Assembly: GCA_001689405.1 (NCBI GenBank)
Contig: LUJO01000002.1
Span: forward strand, 1-48,156
Source: Candidatus Homeothermus arabinoxylanisolvens
GTDB lineage: Bacteria; Bacteroidota; Bacteroidia; Bacteroidales; Muribaculaceae
Direction: 5' to 3'
DNA: 48,156 nt
Position numbers and translations under genes: made by a program
In this document: piece after piece, positions 17,330 through 23,847 of the stretch
How positions within the stretch are numbered: the first letter of the stretch is position 1
Layout of the letters: the number at the start of each line of letters is the position of its first letter
The notes under the pieces: model-generated
Seen by the model: only the letters and a program-made list of their open reading frames with translations
What the model was told of the DNA's origin: nothing
The model's database searches: none

Positions 17330-17830
17330 ATGGTTCAATCAAAATATGATAAGTCTTTATCCGCTTGCTTCAGCGGACACCGCATCATCCCATACTTTCA
17401 TTTGAAGCGACTCGAACGGCAATTAAAGACAGCGATAGTCTCGGCATACGCTGAGGGCTATCGTAATTTCTTCTGCGGCATGGCTATGGGTTATGATTTA
17501 CTGGCAGCAGAAACCGCACTTTCGCTTCAGACTGAATTGCCGGGACTTCAACTAATTGCGGTTATCCCGTATCGCGGACAGACCGATAGGTGGAGCAAAG
17601 CCTTGAAATCCCGGTATGATGACATTCTGCGTAATGCTAATGATACTGTGGTTCTGTGCGAACAATACTATCAAGGCTGTCTGCTACGGCGCAATGACTA
17701 TATGGTACTCCACAGCTCACGTCTTATTGCATGGCATAATGGAAATCCGAAAGGCGGTACGTTTTACACCTGCCGTTTGGCTAAGGCTAATGGATTAACG
17801 GTTATAAACCTGTATGACAGTCATAATTAA
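17330..17830 (+). CDS. SLOG-family nucleotide-binding protein (DUF1273/YpsA type)
   Basis: A 166-residue Rossmann-like SLOG protein. It shows the N-terminal FSGHR motif (14-18) and the glycine-rich GMAMGYDLLAAE motif (50-61), both hallmarks of the DUF1273/YpsA branch. A C-terminal SSRLIAWHNGNPKGGTFYT segment fits the end of the nucleotide pocket. SLOG proteins bind or cleave nucleotide derivatives and in several defence systems sense or process signalling nucleotides (family knowledge). It begins one base after the phosphoribosyltransferase stop. Together with the convergent HD hydrolase this makes a nucleotide-metabolism cluster. Confidence 0.84.
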   Translation: MVQSKYDKSLSACFSGHRIIPYFHLKRLERQLKTAIVSAYAEGYRNFFCGMAMGYDLLAAETALSLQTELPGLQLIAVIPYRGQTDRWSKALKSRYDDILRNANDTVVLCEQYYQGCLLRRNDYMVLHSSRLIAWHNGNPKGGTFYTCRLAKANGLTVINLYDSHN

Positions 17831-17844
17831 TCGGCTGTAGTAAT

Positions 17845-17892
17845 TTGCATCAATATCTAATATTGTCTATGACCGGGTAAAGATGCAATTTT
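17845..17892. terminator. Hairpin between convergent genes
   Basis: TTGCATC/GATGCAA (17845-17851 with 17882-17888) with a long AT-rich loop, then TTTT. It lies between the SLOG gene and the convergent HD gene. Probable but weak terminator. Confidence 0.5.
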
Positions 17893-17913
17893 GGGGTAAA
17901 AGGTGTCTTTTAT

Positions 17914-18528
17914 TTATAATTCGTTATAAATTCTGTCGAAAATCCGGCGCAGCCGGGCTTCGTCCTTTATAATCTCACGGAGTGAATCAAGCCTTTCTAC
18001 ATTCGGTGATTCCGGGAACCATAGTTTCAGATAGCCTCCCTCGGCATATTTCTCATGCAGATGGTCAAGTGTGCGCCCCCAGTGTCCATCTTTGTCAAGT
18101 TCGGGATAATGGTCAAGGCCATACTGGACTGTCCGCTCGATTATCGTCTCCGGCTCGATGTAACGGTCTCCTTCGGCGACAATTTTGCCGTAGATGCTTC
18201 GCGGTTCATGGTCGGACGATGCCCGGTGGTCTTCTACCGCCTGTGCCATTGTCTCGATTTCCTCTTGGGTAAACCACTCATGCAATCGCCGATCTTCCCG
18301 TACTATCCGGCCGGATTCAAGATGATGTGTCTTCCTGTCGATGGCAAGCCCCAAATCATGAAATGCGGCTACCGCATACACCATTTCCATATTGACTGCG
18401 TAGTGCTGCGCAATCTCAAGGCTCTGCTTGATAACCATGCGGGCATGATCCTCCCGGTGTGCTTTGTCGAATCCGTTGTATCTGGGCAGAATTTCCCTTT
18501 CTATATATAATGTCAGACCTGTGTTCAT
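17914..18528 (-). CDS. HD-domain phosphohydrolase
   Basis: A 204-residue HD-superfamily hydrolase. Metal-binding residues are visible in order: H28 (REDHAR), H57-D58 (AAFHDLGL), H101 (VEDHRAS) and D121 (EGDRYI). The layout matches small stand-alone HD proteins that hydrolyse phosphate bonds in nucleotides; the substrate here is unknown. It is on the strand opposite to its neighbours, convergent with the SLOG gene, and is transcribed from a promoter that overlaps a perfect palindrome (18574-18600). It may form a nucleotide-signalling module with the phosphoribosyltransferase and SLOG genes, or be independent cargo. Confidence 0.85.
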   Translation of the reverse strand: MNTGLTLYIEREILPRYNGFDKAHREDHARMVIKQSLEIAQHYAVNMEMVYAVAAFHDLGLAIDRKTHHLESGRIVREDRRLHEWFTQEEIETMAQAVEDHRASSDHEPRSIYGKIVAEGDRYIEPETIIERTVQYGLDHYPELDKDGHWGRTLDHLHEKYAEGGYLKLWFPESPNVERLDSLREIIKDEARLRRIFDRIYNEL

Positions 18529-18573
18529 GTTTTCGGTACAGCCCTTTGTTTATAAATTGCCAACATCCAAAGT

Positions 18574-18600
18574 ATCGGTAATTTTTGCAAAATTACCGAT
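18574..18600 (-). promoter_or_regulatory. Palindromic operator over the HD-gene promoter
   Basis: Perfect inverted repeat with 12-base arms ATCGGTAATTTT and AAAATTACCGAT around the spacer TGC. Read on the minus strand it contains TAATTTTG, an exact match to the TAnnTTTG -7 box, 46 bases before the HD start at 18528. A dimeric repressor site covering the promoter is the natural reading. Confidence 0.72.
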
Positions 18601-18747
18601 ATCTTCCTCATCTACCAAATCCTTTGGGACATTAATGCTATAAATTGATTTGAACGAATGTACTCCTAAGACAAATCACCTCCAACCATCCTTCTTTTAA
18701 TTAGTTGAACATTAGATTTACTAACCTGTGAGCGCCTCCGAGCGGGT
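18601..18747. other. Intergenic sequence between operator and leader copy 7
   Basis: Divergent spacer with no gene. CTTTTAATTA at 18694-18703 lies about 50 bases before the leader box, the position where other copies carry CTTTTATA. Confidence 0.4.
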
Positions 18748-18935
18748 TTATAGGCGCGAAGTTTGGCATCGGGGAGCATAGCCAAGGTCGTTACGGAGTT
18801 TCACGCCATTTTGCCGGTATCCGGAAAAATCGTCTTGAAAACCTTGTCATTTGCCCCCTTGAAAGATGCCCTTGTGATGCGCAGATAAACCCCTCAAGGA
18901 CGGCTCCGAAAAGAGCAATAAATGAGAGGGAAAGA
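18748..18935 (+). promoter_or_regulatory. Structured RNA leader, copy 7 (class C)
   Basis: Box GGCGCGAAGTT at 18753-18763. Helices are GGCATC/GATGCC (18765-18770 with 18865-18870), CAAGGT/ACCTTG (18783-18788 with 18841-18846), apical ATTTTGCCGG/CCGGAAAAAT (18808-18817 with 18821-18830, one internal G-A mismatch), hairpin GCTC/GAGC (18903-18906 with 18913-18916) and 3' CCCTC/GAGGG (18891-18895 with 18926-18930). It precedes the gene at 18959. Confidence 0.83.
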
Positions 18936-18958
18936 ATAAACATTCAAACGACACTGAT

Positions 18959-19153
18959 ATGCAGACAAAGAAAATGACAGTCGAACAAGGAAAGCGTTGC
19001 AATATAAGCCGTTTCCCAAACTTTCACCGTTCAGGCTCTATAAAGGGCATGAAAAAATTGTACTATGGCAAAGATGCTTTGCTTGTGCGTTGCGGACAAT
19101 ATATCTACAACGTGACTTCAGAACCAGACATATACAATCAGGCAACAATATAA
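18959..19153 (+). CDS. Small basic protein, unknown
   Basis: A 64-residue protein with a basic N-terminus (MQTKKMTVEQGKRCNISR) and a C-terminal stretch of beta character (YYGKDALLVRCGQYIYNVTS). This C-terminal stretch looks familiar from small accessory proteins of Bacteroidales conjugative elements, but no function is known to me. It is the first gene behind leader copy 7 and lies 12 bases before the next gene. It could also start at the internal Met before KKLYYG, giving about 35 residues. Confidence 0.62.
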   Translation: MQTKKMTVEQGKRCNISRFPNFHRSGSIKGMKKLYYGKDALLVRCGQYIYNVTSEPDIYNQATI

Positions 19154-19165
19154 CACGATATAGCT

Positions 19166-19699
19166 ATGAAGAAACTAATAATCTGGACAAGCGAAACCTA
19201 TCTTGACGATGATGCAAGAGAGGAATATCAGCAGTATCAACGCGAGGCTCTTGAAGATGAAGAATACTGCGTTACAGACCGGGAATGGACAGAAGTTGTT
19301 GACGGCTATCTCGCTGACGAGCGTATGAACCTTGACAAAAAGGTTGACGGTGTGATAATTGCCTTTGCCGATATCGGCAGGTGGGACGGCAGACGGCAGG
19401 GCTACAACATATTTGGAAACACTATCAATGATATTTTCAGTATCTCCGAAGACAACAACAAATGGTATTCTGACGGCAACAATATCCGTGGCATACTGAC
19501 CCACCATGACGCATCGCACTATGTACTTTACCGTGTGGCGAAAGACCGTGAGACTGCGGAACGTATCGCAGAACAAATATACAACCGTGAGATTGATGAG
19601 GCAGGCTTCCGCAAGCGCACCCGCTCCCTGCATCCTTATGTCGCAGAGATTTACGGATGGAAAGCCGGTCGTTTCAACAAAGCACAGAAAGCGGTATGA
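19166..19699 (+). CDS. Conserved hypothetical protein
   Basis: A 177-residue soluble protein starting MKKLIIWTSETYLDDDAREE, with an acidic N-terminal helix, a VDGVIIAFADIGRWDGRRQG segment, and a HHDASHYVLYRV-KDRETAERIAEQIYNRE stretch suggesting an alpha/beta fold. It ends in a basic helix. I do not recognise a family. Its stop overlaps the next start (ATGA-type overlap at 19696-19699), so translation of the two is coupled. Confidence 0.66.
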   Translation: MKKLIIWTSETYLDDDAREEYQQYQREALEDEEYCVTDREWTEVVDGYLADERMNLDKKVDGVIIAFADIGRWDGRRQGYNIFGNTINDIFSISEDNNKWYSDGNNIRGILTHHDASHYVLYRVAKDRETAERIAEQIYNREIDEAGFRKRTRSLHPYVAEIYGWKAGRFNKAQKAV

Positions 19700-20013
19700 A
19701 AAGATATAACTACATCAGACGTATAGTTGACAGACTGACCAGTTCTGACAGAAACAATGAGCAATTTACGCTCTACAACCATCTTGTAGAAAAACAGAGT
19801 GGCATGGGCGGTTTCTTCGCAGCCACCATATACTCGAGCTCCGACCGGTATTCGGGTGAGGTTGCCGACTTCAGTTATGACTATTGGACGCATAGCCTTT
19901 ATATCGAGGATGCGGAGAGCAGAAAGGCGGCAGATGCCATAATCAGAGCTTTCAAATCAATCTATCCATGTTATCTGAAAATCATAGATGACACTCAAAA
20001 AGAAGATATATGA
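19696..20013 (+). CDS. Conserved hypothetical protein
   Basis: A 105-residue protein, MKRYNYIRRIVDRLTSSDRN..., with a Gly/Ser-rich central part and a C-terminal helix-strand (ADAIIRAFKSIYPCYLKIID). The ATG at 19696 is chosen because it overlaps the stop of the preceding gene; an earlier in-frame ATG would lie deep inside that gene. Function unknown. It is third in the unit behind leader copy 7. Confidence 0.62.
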   Translation: MKRYNYIRRIVDRLTSSDRNNEQFTLYNHLVEKQSGMGGFFAATIYSSSDRYSGEVADFSYDYWTHSLYIEDAESRKAADAIIRAFKSIYPCYLKIIDDTQKEDI

Positions 20014-20030
20014 TGATGTTTACCGATTTC

Positions 20031-20061
20031 AATGCCCCTGCCTATTCGGAGCAGGGGCATT
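20031..20061 (+). repeat. Perfect inverted repeat
   Basis: AATGCCCCTGC (20031-20041), loop CTATTCGGA, GCAGGGGCATT (20051-20061). No T tract follows. It sits between the end of the 19696 gene and the small gene at 20080, so it may be a processing or pausing hairpin, an operator, or a weak terminator. Confidence 0.7.
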
Positions 20062-20079
20062 ACACCGACTTTCCCGAAT

Positions 20080-20214
20080 ATGGAAAGCAATGCGGCCTTA
20101 TTGAGCCGTGGCGCGGCTATCGCCGTGGTGCCACAGACACCGAAAGGTTTTATCGTTCAGCTAAGTTCCGGCACCGAGATAGATGTCTATCCCGATGAAA
20201 TAGTGATATACTGA
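20080..20214 (+). CDS. 44-residue protein, unknown
   Basis: Tentative small gene, ATG at 20080, 44 residues. The second half (GFIVQLSSGTEIDVYPDEIV) resembles the end of the protein at 6663, which is the main reason to accept it. The alternative frame beginning near 20010 gives a protein of unlikely composition. The gene starts 18 bases after the perfect inverted repeat. Function unknown. Confidence 0.45.
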   Translation: MESNAALLSRGAAIAVVPQTPKGFIVQLSSGTEIDVYPDEIVIY

Positions 20215-20373
20215 TGCAACAGATCGCTGATTATACAGGCTCGGTTTTGCCGTGACTATACACGACGGCTGCGCCCATGACCTCTTATATATCATATTAT
20301 TTCCCCTCCTTTTTAAGTCGATTCCCACTTATATGTCAGATCTGCATTTCTCCCCGGGAGCAGTCTCCGTGGT
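20215..20373. other. Intergenic sequence upstream of leader copy 8
   Basis: No gene supported. CTCTTATA near 20282, a CCTTTTTAAG box near 20309 and CTTATATG near 20328 lie in the region where other copies carry CTTTTATA boxes. Confidence 0.4.
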
Positions 20374-20551
20374 TTATGGCGCGAAGTTCGGCATCCGGGA
20401 GCGACGGCCAAGGTCATGCAGTGTTTCCGCGAGATTTTGCAGTTGCCTGAAAAATCATCTTGAAAACCTTGCCTTTCGCCCCTTCCGATGCACCTGGGAT
20501 GCGCATATAAACCTCTCCCGACAGCTCCATAGGAGCAAAACGGAGGGAGAA
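20374..20551 (+). promoter_or_regulatory. Structured RNA leader, copy 8 (class C)
   Basis: Box GGCGCGAAGTT at 20378-20388. Helices are GCATC/GATGC (20391-20395 with 20487-20491), CAAGGT/ACCTTG (20409-20414 with 20466-20471), apical GATTTTGCAG/CTGAAAAATC (20433-20442 with 20447-20456, the same internal G-A mismatch as copy 7), hairpin GCTCC/GGAGC (20524-20528 with 20532-20536) and 3' TCTCCC/GGGAGA (20514-20519 with 20545-20550). It precedes the gene at 20581. Confidence 0.83.
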
Positions 20552-20580
20552 AACATTATTCATACTAAATTTAGTAAAAT

Positions 20581-20838
20581 ATGAACGAAAAAGAACTTGC
20601 ACAGGCTATTGAAACCGCAGTCAACAACTATTCTTTCAACCCGAAGAAAGTAGCGGTGCAAATACCCATGATGCACCGCACTCTCCAGCAGAGCGTCTAT
20701 AAGCTCTGCAAGGCTATCATAGAAGTTATCGGAGCAGATGACTATGCCACCGACCCACGGAACCAGGCATCACACGACGAAGCAAAAGCAATGCTCAACT
20801 ACCTCAAGGAGCATGGCCGCTATATCCCCATGATTTGA
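20581..20838 (+). CDS. Small conserved hypothetical protein
   Basis: An 85-residue mostly helical protein, MNEKELAQAIETAVNNYSFN..., with a central VAVQIPMMHRTLQQSVYKLC segment. No domain recognised. It is the first of four small genes (20581-21640) behind leader copy 8, closely spaced and probably cotranscribed. Confidence 0.66.
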   Translation: MNEKELAQAIETAVNNYSFNPKKVAVQIPMMHRTLQQSVYKLCKAIIEVIGADDYATDPRNQASHDEAKAMLNYLKEHGRYIPMI

Positions 20839-20860
20839 CAACCCATTAAACCATACGACT

Positions 20861-21112
20861 ATGAATAAGAAATTCTATCTTGTGACAGTGCTGATTGAAT
20901 ATTCAGCAGAGAGTATTACTGACGCACATGCGCTCCATGTGGATTATGAAAAGGCCAAAGGTGCTATGGCAGTGGCGATTGAGGAAGCCGCCGAGAACTT
21001 TGACGGACAAGAAGGCGAAACGCTTGTCGATGTCGAGACCTGCCGCGAATGGCGCAACGAGGACGGCTACGGTTATACCGTGGGAATAGAAGAACTCACG
21101 CCTATTGAATGA
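20861..21112 (+). CDS. Small acidic hypothetical protein
   Basis: An 83-residue acidic protein with an alternating strand-helix start (FYLVTVLIEYSAESITDAHA) and a long acidic helix. It resembles small alpha/beta proteins of Bacteroidales elements but has no known function. Its stop overlaps the next start (ATGA at 21109-21112). Confidence 0.65.
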   Translation: MNKKFYLVTVLIEYSAESITDAHALHVDYEKAKGAMAVAIEEAAENFDGQEGETLVDVETCREWRNEDGYGYTVGIEELTPIE

Positions 21113-21354
21113 CGGCTATGGAAACCGGTGTCGAGAAAGTTCCCACTTACGCCATGTGCTATCTGGTGAATGGTGACTCTAACGGCCTCACAGAGCAGGA
21201 AGTCAATGATATTGACACCCTGCTCCGTGAGCAAGCGGTGGAACTTGTCTGCCCTCCGTCAGATGATGAATGGCAGCCTTACTTCAGCAGTTTTCCGTGG
21301 TTTGGGAAGCCGTGCGAAGTTATCGACTGCGATGTGGTATATCGTGTAACCTGA
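21109..21354 (+). CDS. Small hypothetical protein
   Basis: An 81-residue protein with TYAMCYLVNGDSNGLTEQEV, an acidic helix and an aromatic PYFSSFPWFGKPCEV segment. I have the impression that this pattern is widespread in Bacteroidales mobile elements, but its role is unknown. It is translationally coupled to the preceding gene. An internal ATG three codons downstream is an alternative start. Confidence 0.65.
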   Translation: MTAMETGVEKVPTYAMCYLVNGDSNGLTEQEVNDIDTLLREQAVELVCPPSDDEWQPYFSSFPWFGKPCEVIDCDVVYRVT

Positions 21355-21367
21355 TTATTCCTGTAAT

Positions 21368-21640
21368 ATGAAGAAATTGTTATTGATACTCTTCCTCTAC
21401 CTTTTGGTGGAGGGAGATAACGTGATAGGCGACGGACTGTATGTCTATCACCGTGGTAAACACGCTGTTGATGAACTTAAGACCAAAGTAGATAAATACT
21501 ATCCGAAGATTGAAGCCGTGGATTCAGTCCTGATGGTAACCTTATCGGCAGAGAGCCTGCCCGCAACCGATAGCGTAATCAACACGTTACCTCCAGAACG
21601 TGAGGCTGTCAGGAGAAACAGAAAGGTCATTCACAGATAG
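21368..21640 (+). CDS. Small protein with N-terminal hydrophobic segment
   Basis: A 90-residue protein starting MKKLLLILFLYLLVEGDN, a probable signal peptide or membrane anchor. A short soluble tail with many Val, Asp and Arg residues follows. It is last in the unit behind leader copy 8, and its 3' end overlaps the 3' end of the convergent gene at 21627 by 14 bases. Function unknown. Confidence 0.6.
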   Translation: MKKLLLILFLYLLVEGDNVIGDGLYVYHRGKHAVDELKTKVDKYYPKIEAVDSVLMVTLSAESLPATDSVINTLPPEREAVRRNRKVIHR

Positions 21641-22214
21641 TACGTTTCTTTCCGAGCCTGTCTGTCGGAATACCATGCTGCCGCAGGACACGGAACAGCG
21701 TGGTCTTACTGATATTGTTGCGCCTTAATATATCTCCGGTATTAAGGCCGGTAAGATACATACTTATGACACGACTGTCACGTTTGGTCTTCCGGTCTTT
21801 TGCAGCCGTATGAATTGACGTAGGCATTTTCATCGGCTTCTCCCCGTTTCCTTTTTTAAGGGCAGTCACATCTGATGTCAGTGCCTTAAACGCTGATACA
21901 ATGTTCCTGTCCGATTCGCCGTCATATAATATGCCGGCGGTATCAATCCTGTCTTCTACCGAAATCAGGCGGATATTGCGTAGTTCACAATATTCAAGCA
22001 ATACCGCAAGGCCGAAACATCCATTGACAATGTGGCAGAGTCCCGGAACAATTATCTCATCATTGTTCCTTATCTGGCTGAGTAGTGTTCTTCTCTCGGG
22101 TCTTGTCCGTATGTCATACCGATATTCCCGGAATATCCGGCTACATCTGGATTCTTCAATTTTCCTGATTGTTGCATCATCCGCCGAATGAAGTATGTAT
22201 CCATATCTTGCCAT
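21627..22214 (-). CDS. Serine-resolvase-like protein, probably not catalytic
   Basis: A 195-residue protein with the outline of a serine resolvase. The start YGYILHSADD corresponds to YGYVRVSTDD, so the serine (residue 10) is kept but the adjacent Arg is lost. RPERRTLLSQIRNNDEIIV corresponds to the RP.L..LL..LR.GD..VV segment. The normal KLDRLGRS arginine motif is replaced by GLCHIVNG. A C-terminal HTH follows (about 155-187, DSRVISMYLTGLNTGDILRR). Loss of two key arginines argues against strand exchange, so a DNA-binding regulator derived from a resolvase is the best guess. It has its own TATCTTTG promoter and is divergent from the 22507 gene. Confidence 0.72.
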   Translation of the reverse strand: MARYGYILHSADDATIRKIEESRCSRIFREYRYDIRTRPERRTLLSQIRNNDEIIVPGLCHIVNGCFGLAVLLEYCELRNIRLISVEDRIDTAGILYDGESDRNIVSAFKALTSDVTALKKGNGEKPMKMPTSIHTAAKDRKTKRDSRVISMYLTGLNTGDILRRNNISKTTLFRVLRQHGIPTDRLGKKRTICE

Positions 22215-22243
22215 CTGTATTCTGCCATTATCTTACTTTCATG

Positions 22244-22251
22244 CAAAGATA
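22244..22251 (-). promoter_or_regulatory. -7 promoter box for the resolvase-like gene
   Basis: TATCTTTG on the minus strand, an exact TAnnTTTG match, 29 bases before the start at 22214. Confidence 0.75.
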
Positions 22252-22468
22252 GTACTCATTGGCGATATTAAAGCCTGTAATATAGCTTTTTAACTATATA
22301 AATATAATCTTCTTTTGTAAATAATGTTAGCAAAAGGTGTCGATATTTATATACCTTTCCGTACATCTTTCTTAGTATCTGCGATATAACCTGACTATAA
22401 ATCACCGCCACATTCATAAAGAAGATTAATGCCTTTGACACAAACTTTTAGAAAGTGCTCAATGGGAT

Positions 22469-22476
22469 TATCTTTG
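22469..22476 (+). promoter_or_regulatory. -7 promoter box for the 22507 unit
   Basis: TATCTTTG, exact TAnnTTTG match, 30 bases before the ATG at 22507. The -33 region is weak. This unit therefore uses a standard promoter instead of a structured leader. Upstream (22332-22357) is an AAAGGT/ACCTTT inverted repeat of unclear meaning. Confidence 0.72.
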
Positions 22477-22506
22477 CACACTAATTTACCAATCATTCTA
22501 ATTTTA

Positions 22507-22962
22507 ATGACAAACGGAACCATAGAAAAATTTTTGGAATCGGGCGCGCTGAAACTCCCGGCAATCATCAAGCCTAGACTTGAAAACAGGACTTCCCGTG
22601 AGATATATGATGATTACGCACTGCTTGACTTCCCGCTTCCGGAAGCCCTTGCTTTCGAAGATTTCTGCAATAAACTCGGCGAGTCGTATGGCACTATAGA
22701 ACTTTACCGTCACTGCCGCTCGGAAGATACCGATTACGGTCATTCGGTGTGTGCCTTCCAGGAACCGGGCACCGGCGTGATGTTCCAGATCTGCGCCACG
22801 ACAAATTCATGCGGAAAAATCACTGAGGTTGATGTCAAGCTGTATTTCTCTCTCGAAAGGATGCTTGCAGAACTACGAGAAACACTCCGAAGAGCCGCCA
22901 TGCAATCCGGCAAGTTCGCATACCGCATATCTGAAGAAGAACTGCTGAGCTATTTCCTCTGA
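22507..22962 (+). CDS. Hypothetical protein
   Basis: A 151-residue soluble protein, MTNGTIEKFLESGALKLPAI..., with a RENRTSREIYDDYALLDF-like segment and a central beta region (VMFQICATTNSCGKITEVDV). No family recognised. The ATG at 22507 is chosen over upstream codons because those would overlap the TATCTTTG promoter. Its last base overlaps the start of the next gene, so the two are coupled. Confidence 0.62.
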   Translation: MTNGTIEKFLESGALKLPAIIKPRLENRTSREIYDDYALLDFPLPEALAFEDFCNKLGESYGTIELYRHCRSEDTDYGHSVCAFQEPGTGVMFQICATTNSCGKITEVDVKLYFSLERMLAELRETLRRAAMQSGKFAYRISEEELLSYFL

Positions 22963-23315
22963 TGACGGATGCCCTTGCCAACCACCTGATAGAAGTCATC
23001 GACTGGCACAGGACATGGATAAAGGCGGTTGATTTCGGTTCATTCCGTAACGGAGTGGCTGTAAATGATGCGTCGATAGTGAAAGTCACTTCAAAGGTCT
23101 TTCGCCTTGAAGTCAGGATAGGCATTTACGGATATAAACGCGGAAAGGTAATATCGATCCCGGAAAGTCGAATTGACAATGCCATATCCGATTGCATCGT
23201 TCTTGACAGTTCTATAATTGCGCGGATCAACACTCTATCCCTTACATTCAATGATGTCAATATGATTTTCTCCAAGGCCTCATGGGGGACTCTCGAACTA
23301 GACCTTGAGGCGTAA
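22962..23315 (+). CDS. Hypothetical protein
   Basis: A 117-residue protein, predicted beta-rich (VFRLEVRIGIYGYKRGKV), with no recognised domain, signal or membrane segment. It overlaps the preceding stop by one base (TGATG). It is in the same unit as the 22507 gene and the membrane protein at 23335. Confidence 0.6.
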   Translation: MTDALANHLIEVIDWHRTWIKAVDFGSFRNGVAVNDASIVKVTSKVFRLEVRIGIYGYKRGKVISIPESRIDNAISDCIVLDSSIIARINTLSLTFNDVNMIFSKASWGTLELDLEA

Positions 23316-23334
23316 CCAGACGACGAATACCAAT

Positions 23335-23829
23335 ATGCAAATGTTCCTTCATTTTTATCCGGCAATAGTCACCATGATGTCGATGTTCTTCTATCGCCAT
23401 GACTCACATGGTATGCAGAAGTTCTATCGCCGTATGACGTTCAGCCTGTCGGCACGAAAACTTTTCATATCGCTGCTGATGCTACTTATGCTCTCCTTCA
23501 ACTACTGCTATCTGCACAGTTACGGAGTAAACTTGGCCCTTGGAGCCGGCACAGTCCTCTGCCTGTCAATGTTCTCTTTCCGCATAACTGAACGCAGCAT
23601 CTTCTGGCTGCATACCCGTCTCGGCATTGGGCTGGGATTCATAGCCATGCTGACCTGTGTCGTTGAACCGTCAATATGGCCTCTTTCTATGAATCTTTAC
23701 ATATTCTCCATCGGTTCTGTCTTCTATCCGTCGAAAGAACTGATGCGTCAACTGAAGTCGCCGGAAGCATTTTCCAGATATGCCGCGTGTGCGGATAGCA
23801 CTCTTATATCAGGATACTATTCACGTTGA
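23335..23829 (+). CDS. Four-helix membrane protein, unknown
   Basis: A 164-residue integral membrane protein with hydrophobic segments at about residues 5-18, 42-60, 65-85 and 100-135, and basic loops (YRHDSHGMQKFYRR). The ATG at 23335 is preferred; an in-frame TTG at 23305 would overlap the preceding gene. No family recognised. Its 3' end runs into the region before leader copy 9. Confidence 0.62.
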   Translation: MQMFLHFYPAIVTMMSMFFYRHDSHGMQKFYRRMTFSLSARKLFISLLMLLMLSFNYCYLHSYGVNLALGAGTVLCLSMFSFRITERSIFWLHTRLGIGLGFIAMLTCVVEPSIWPLSMNLYIFSIGSVFYPSKELMRQLKSPEAFSRYAACADSTLISGYYSR

Positions 23830-23847
23830 CTCCGGGATGGTTGTCGT

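Noticed and set aside
17898..22341. Shared AAAAGGTGTC near 17898 and 22332
   Set aside because: Only ten bases are shared in AT-rich surroundings with differing contexts, so chance is the likely explanation.
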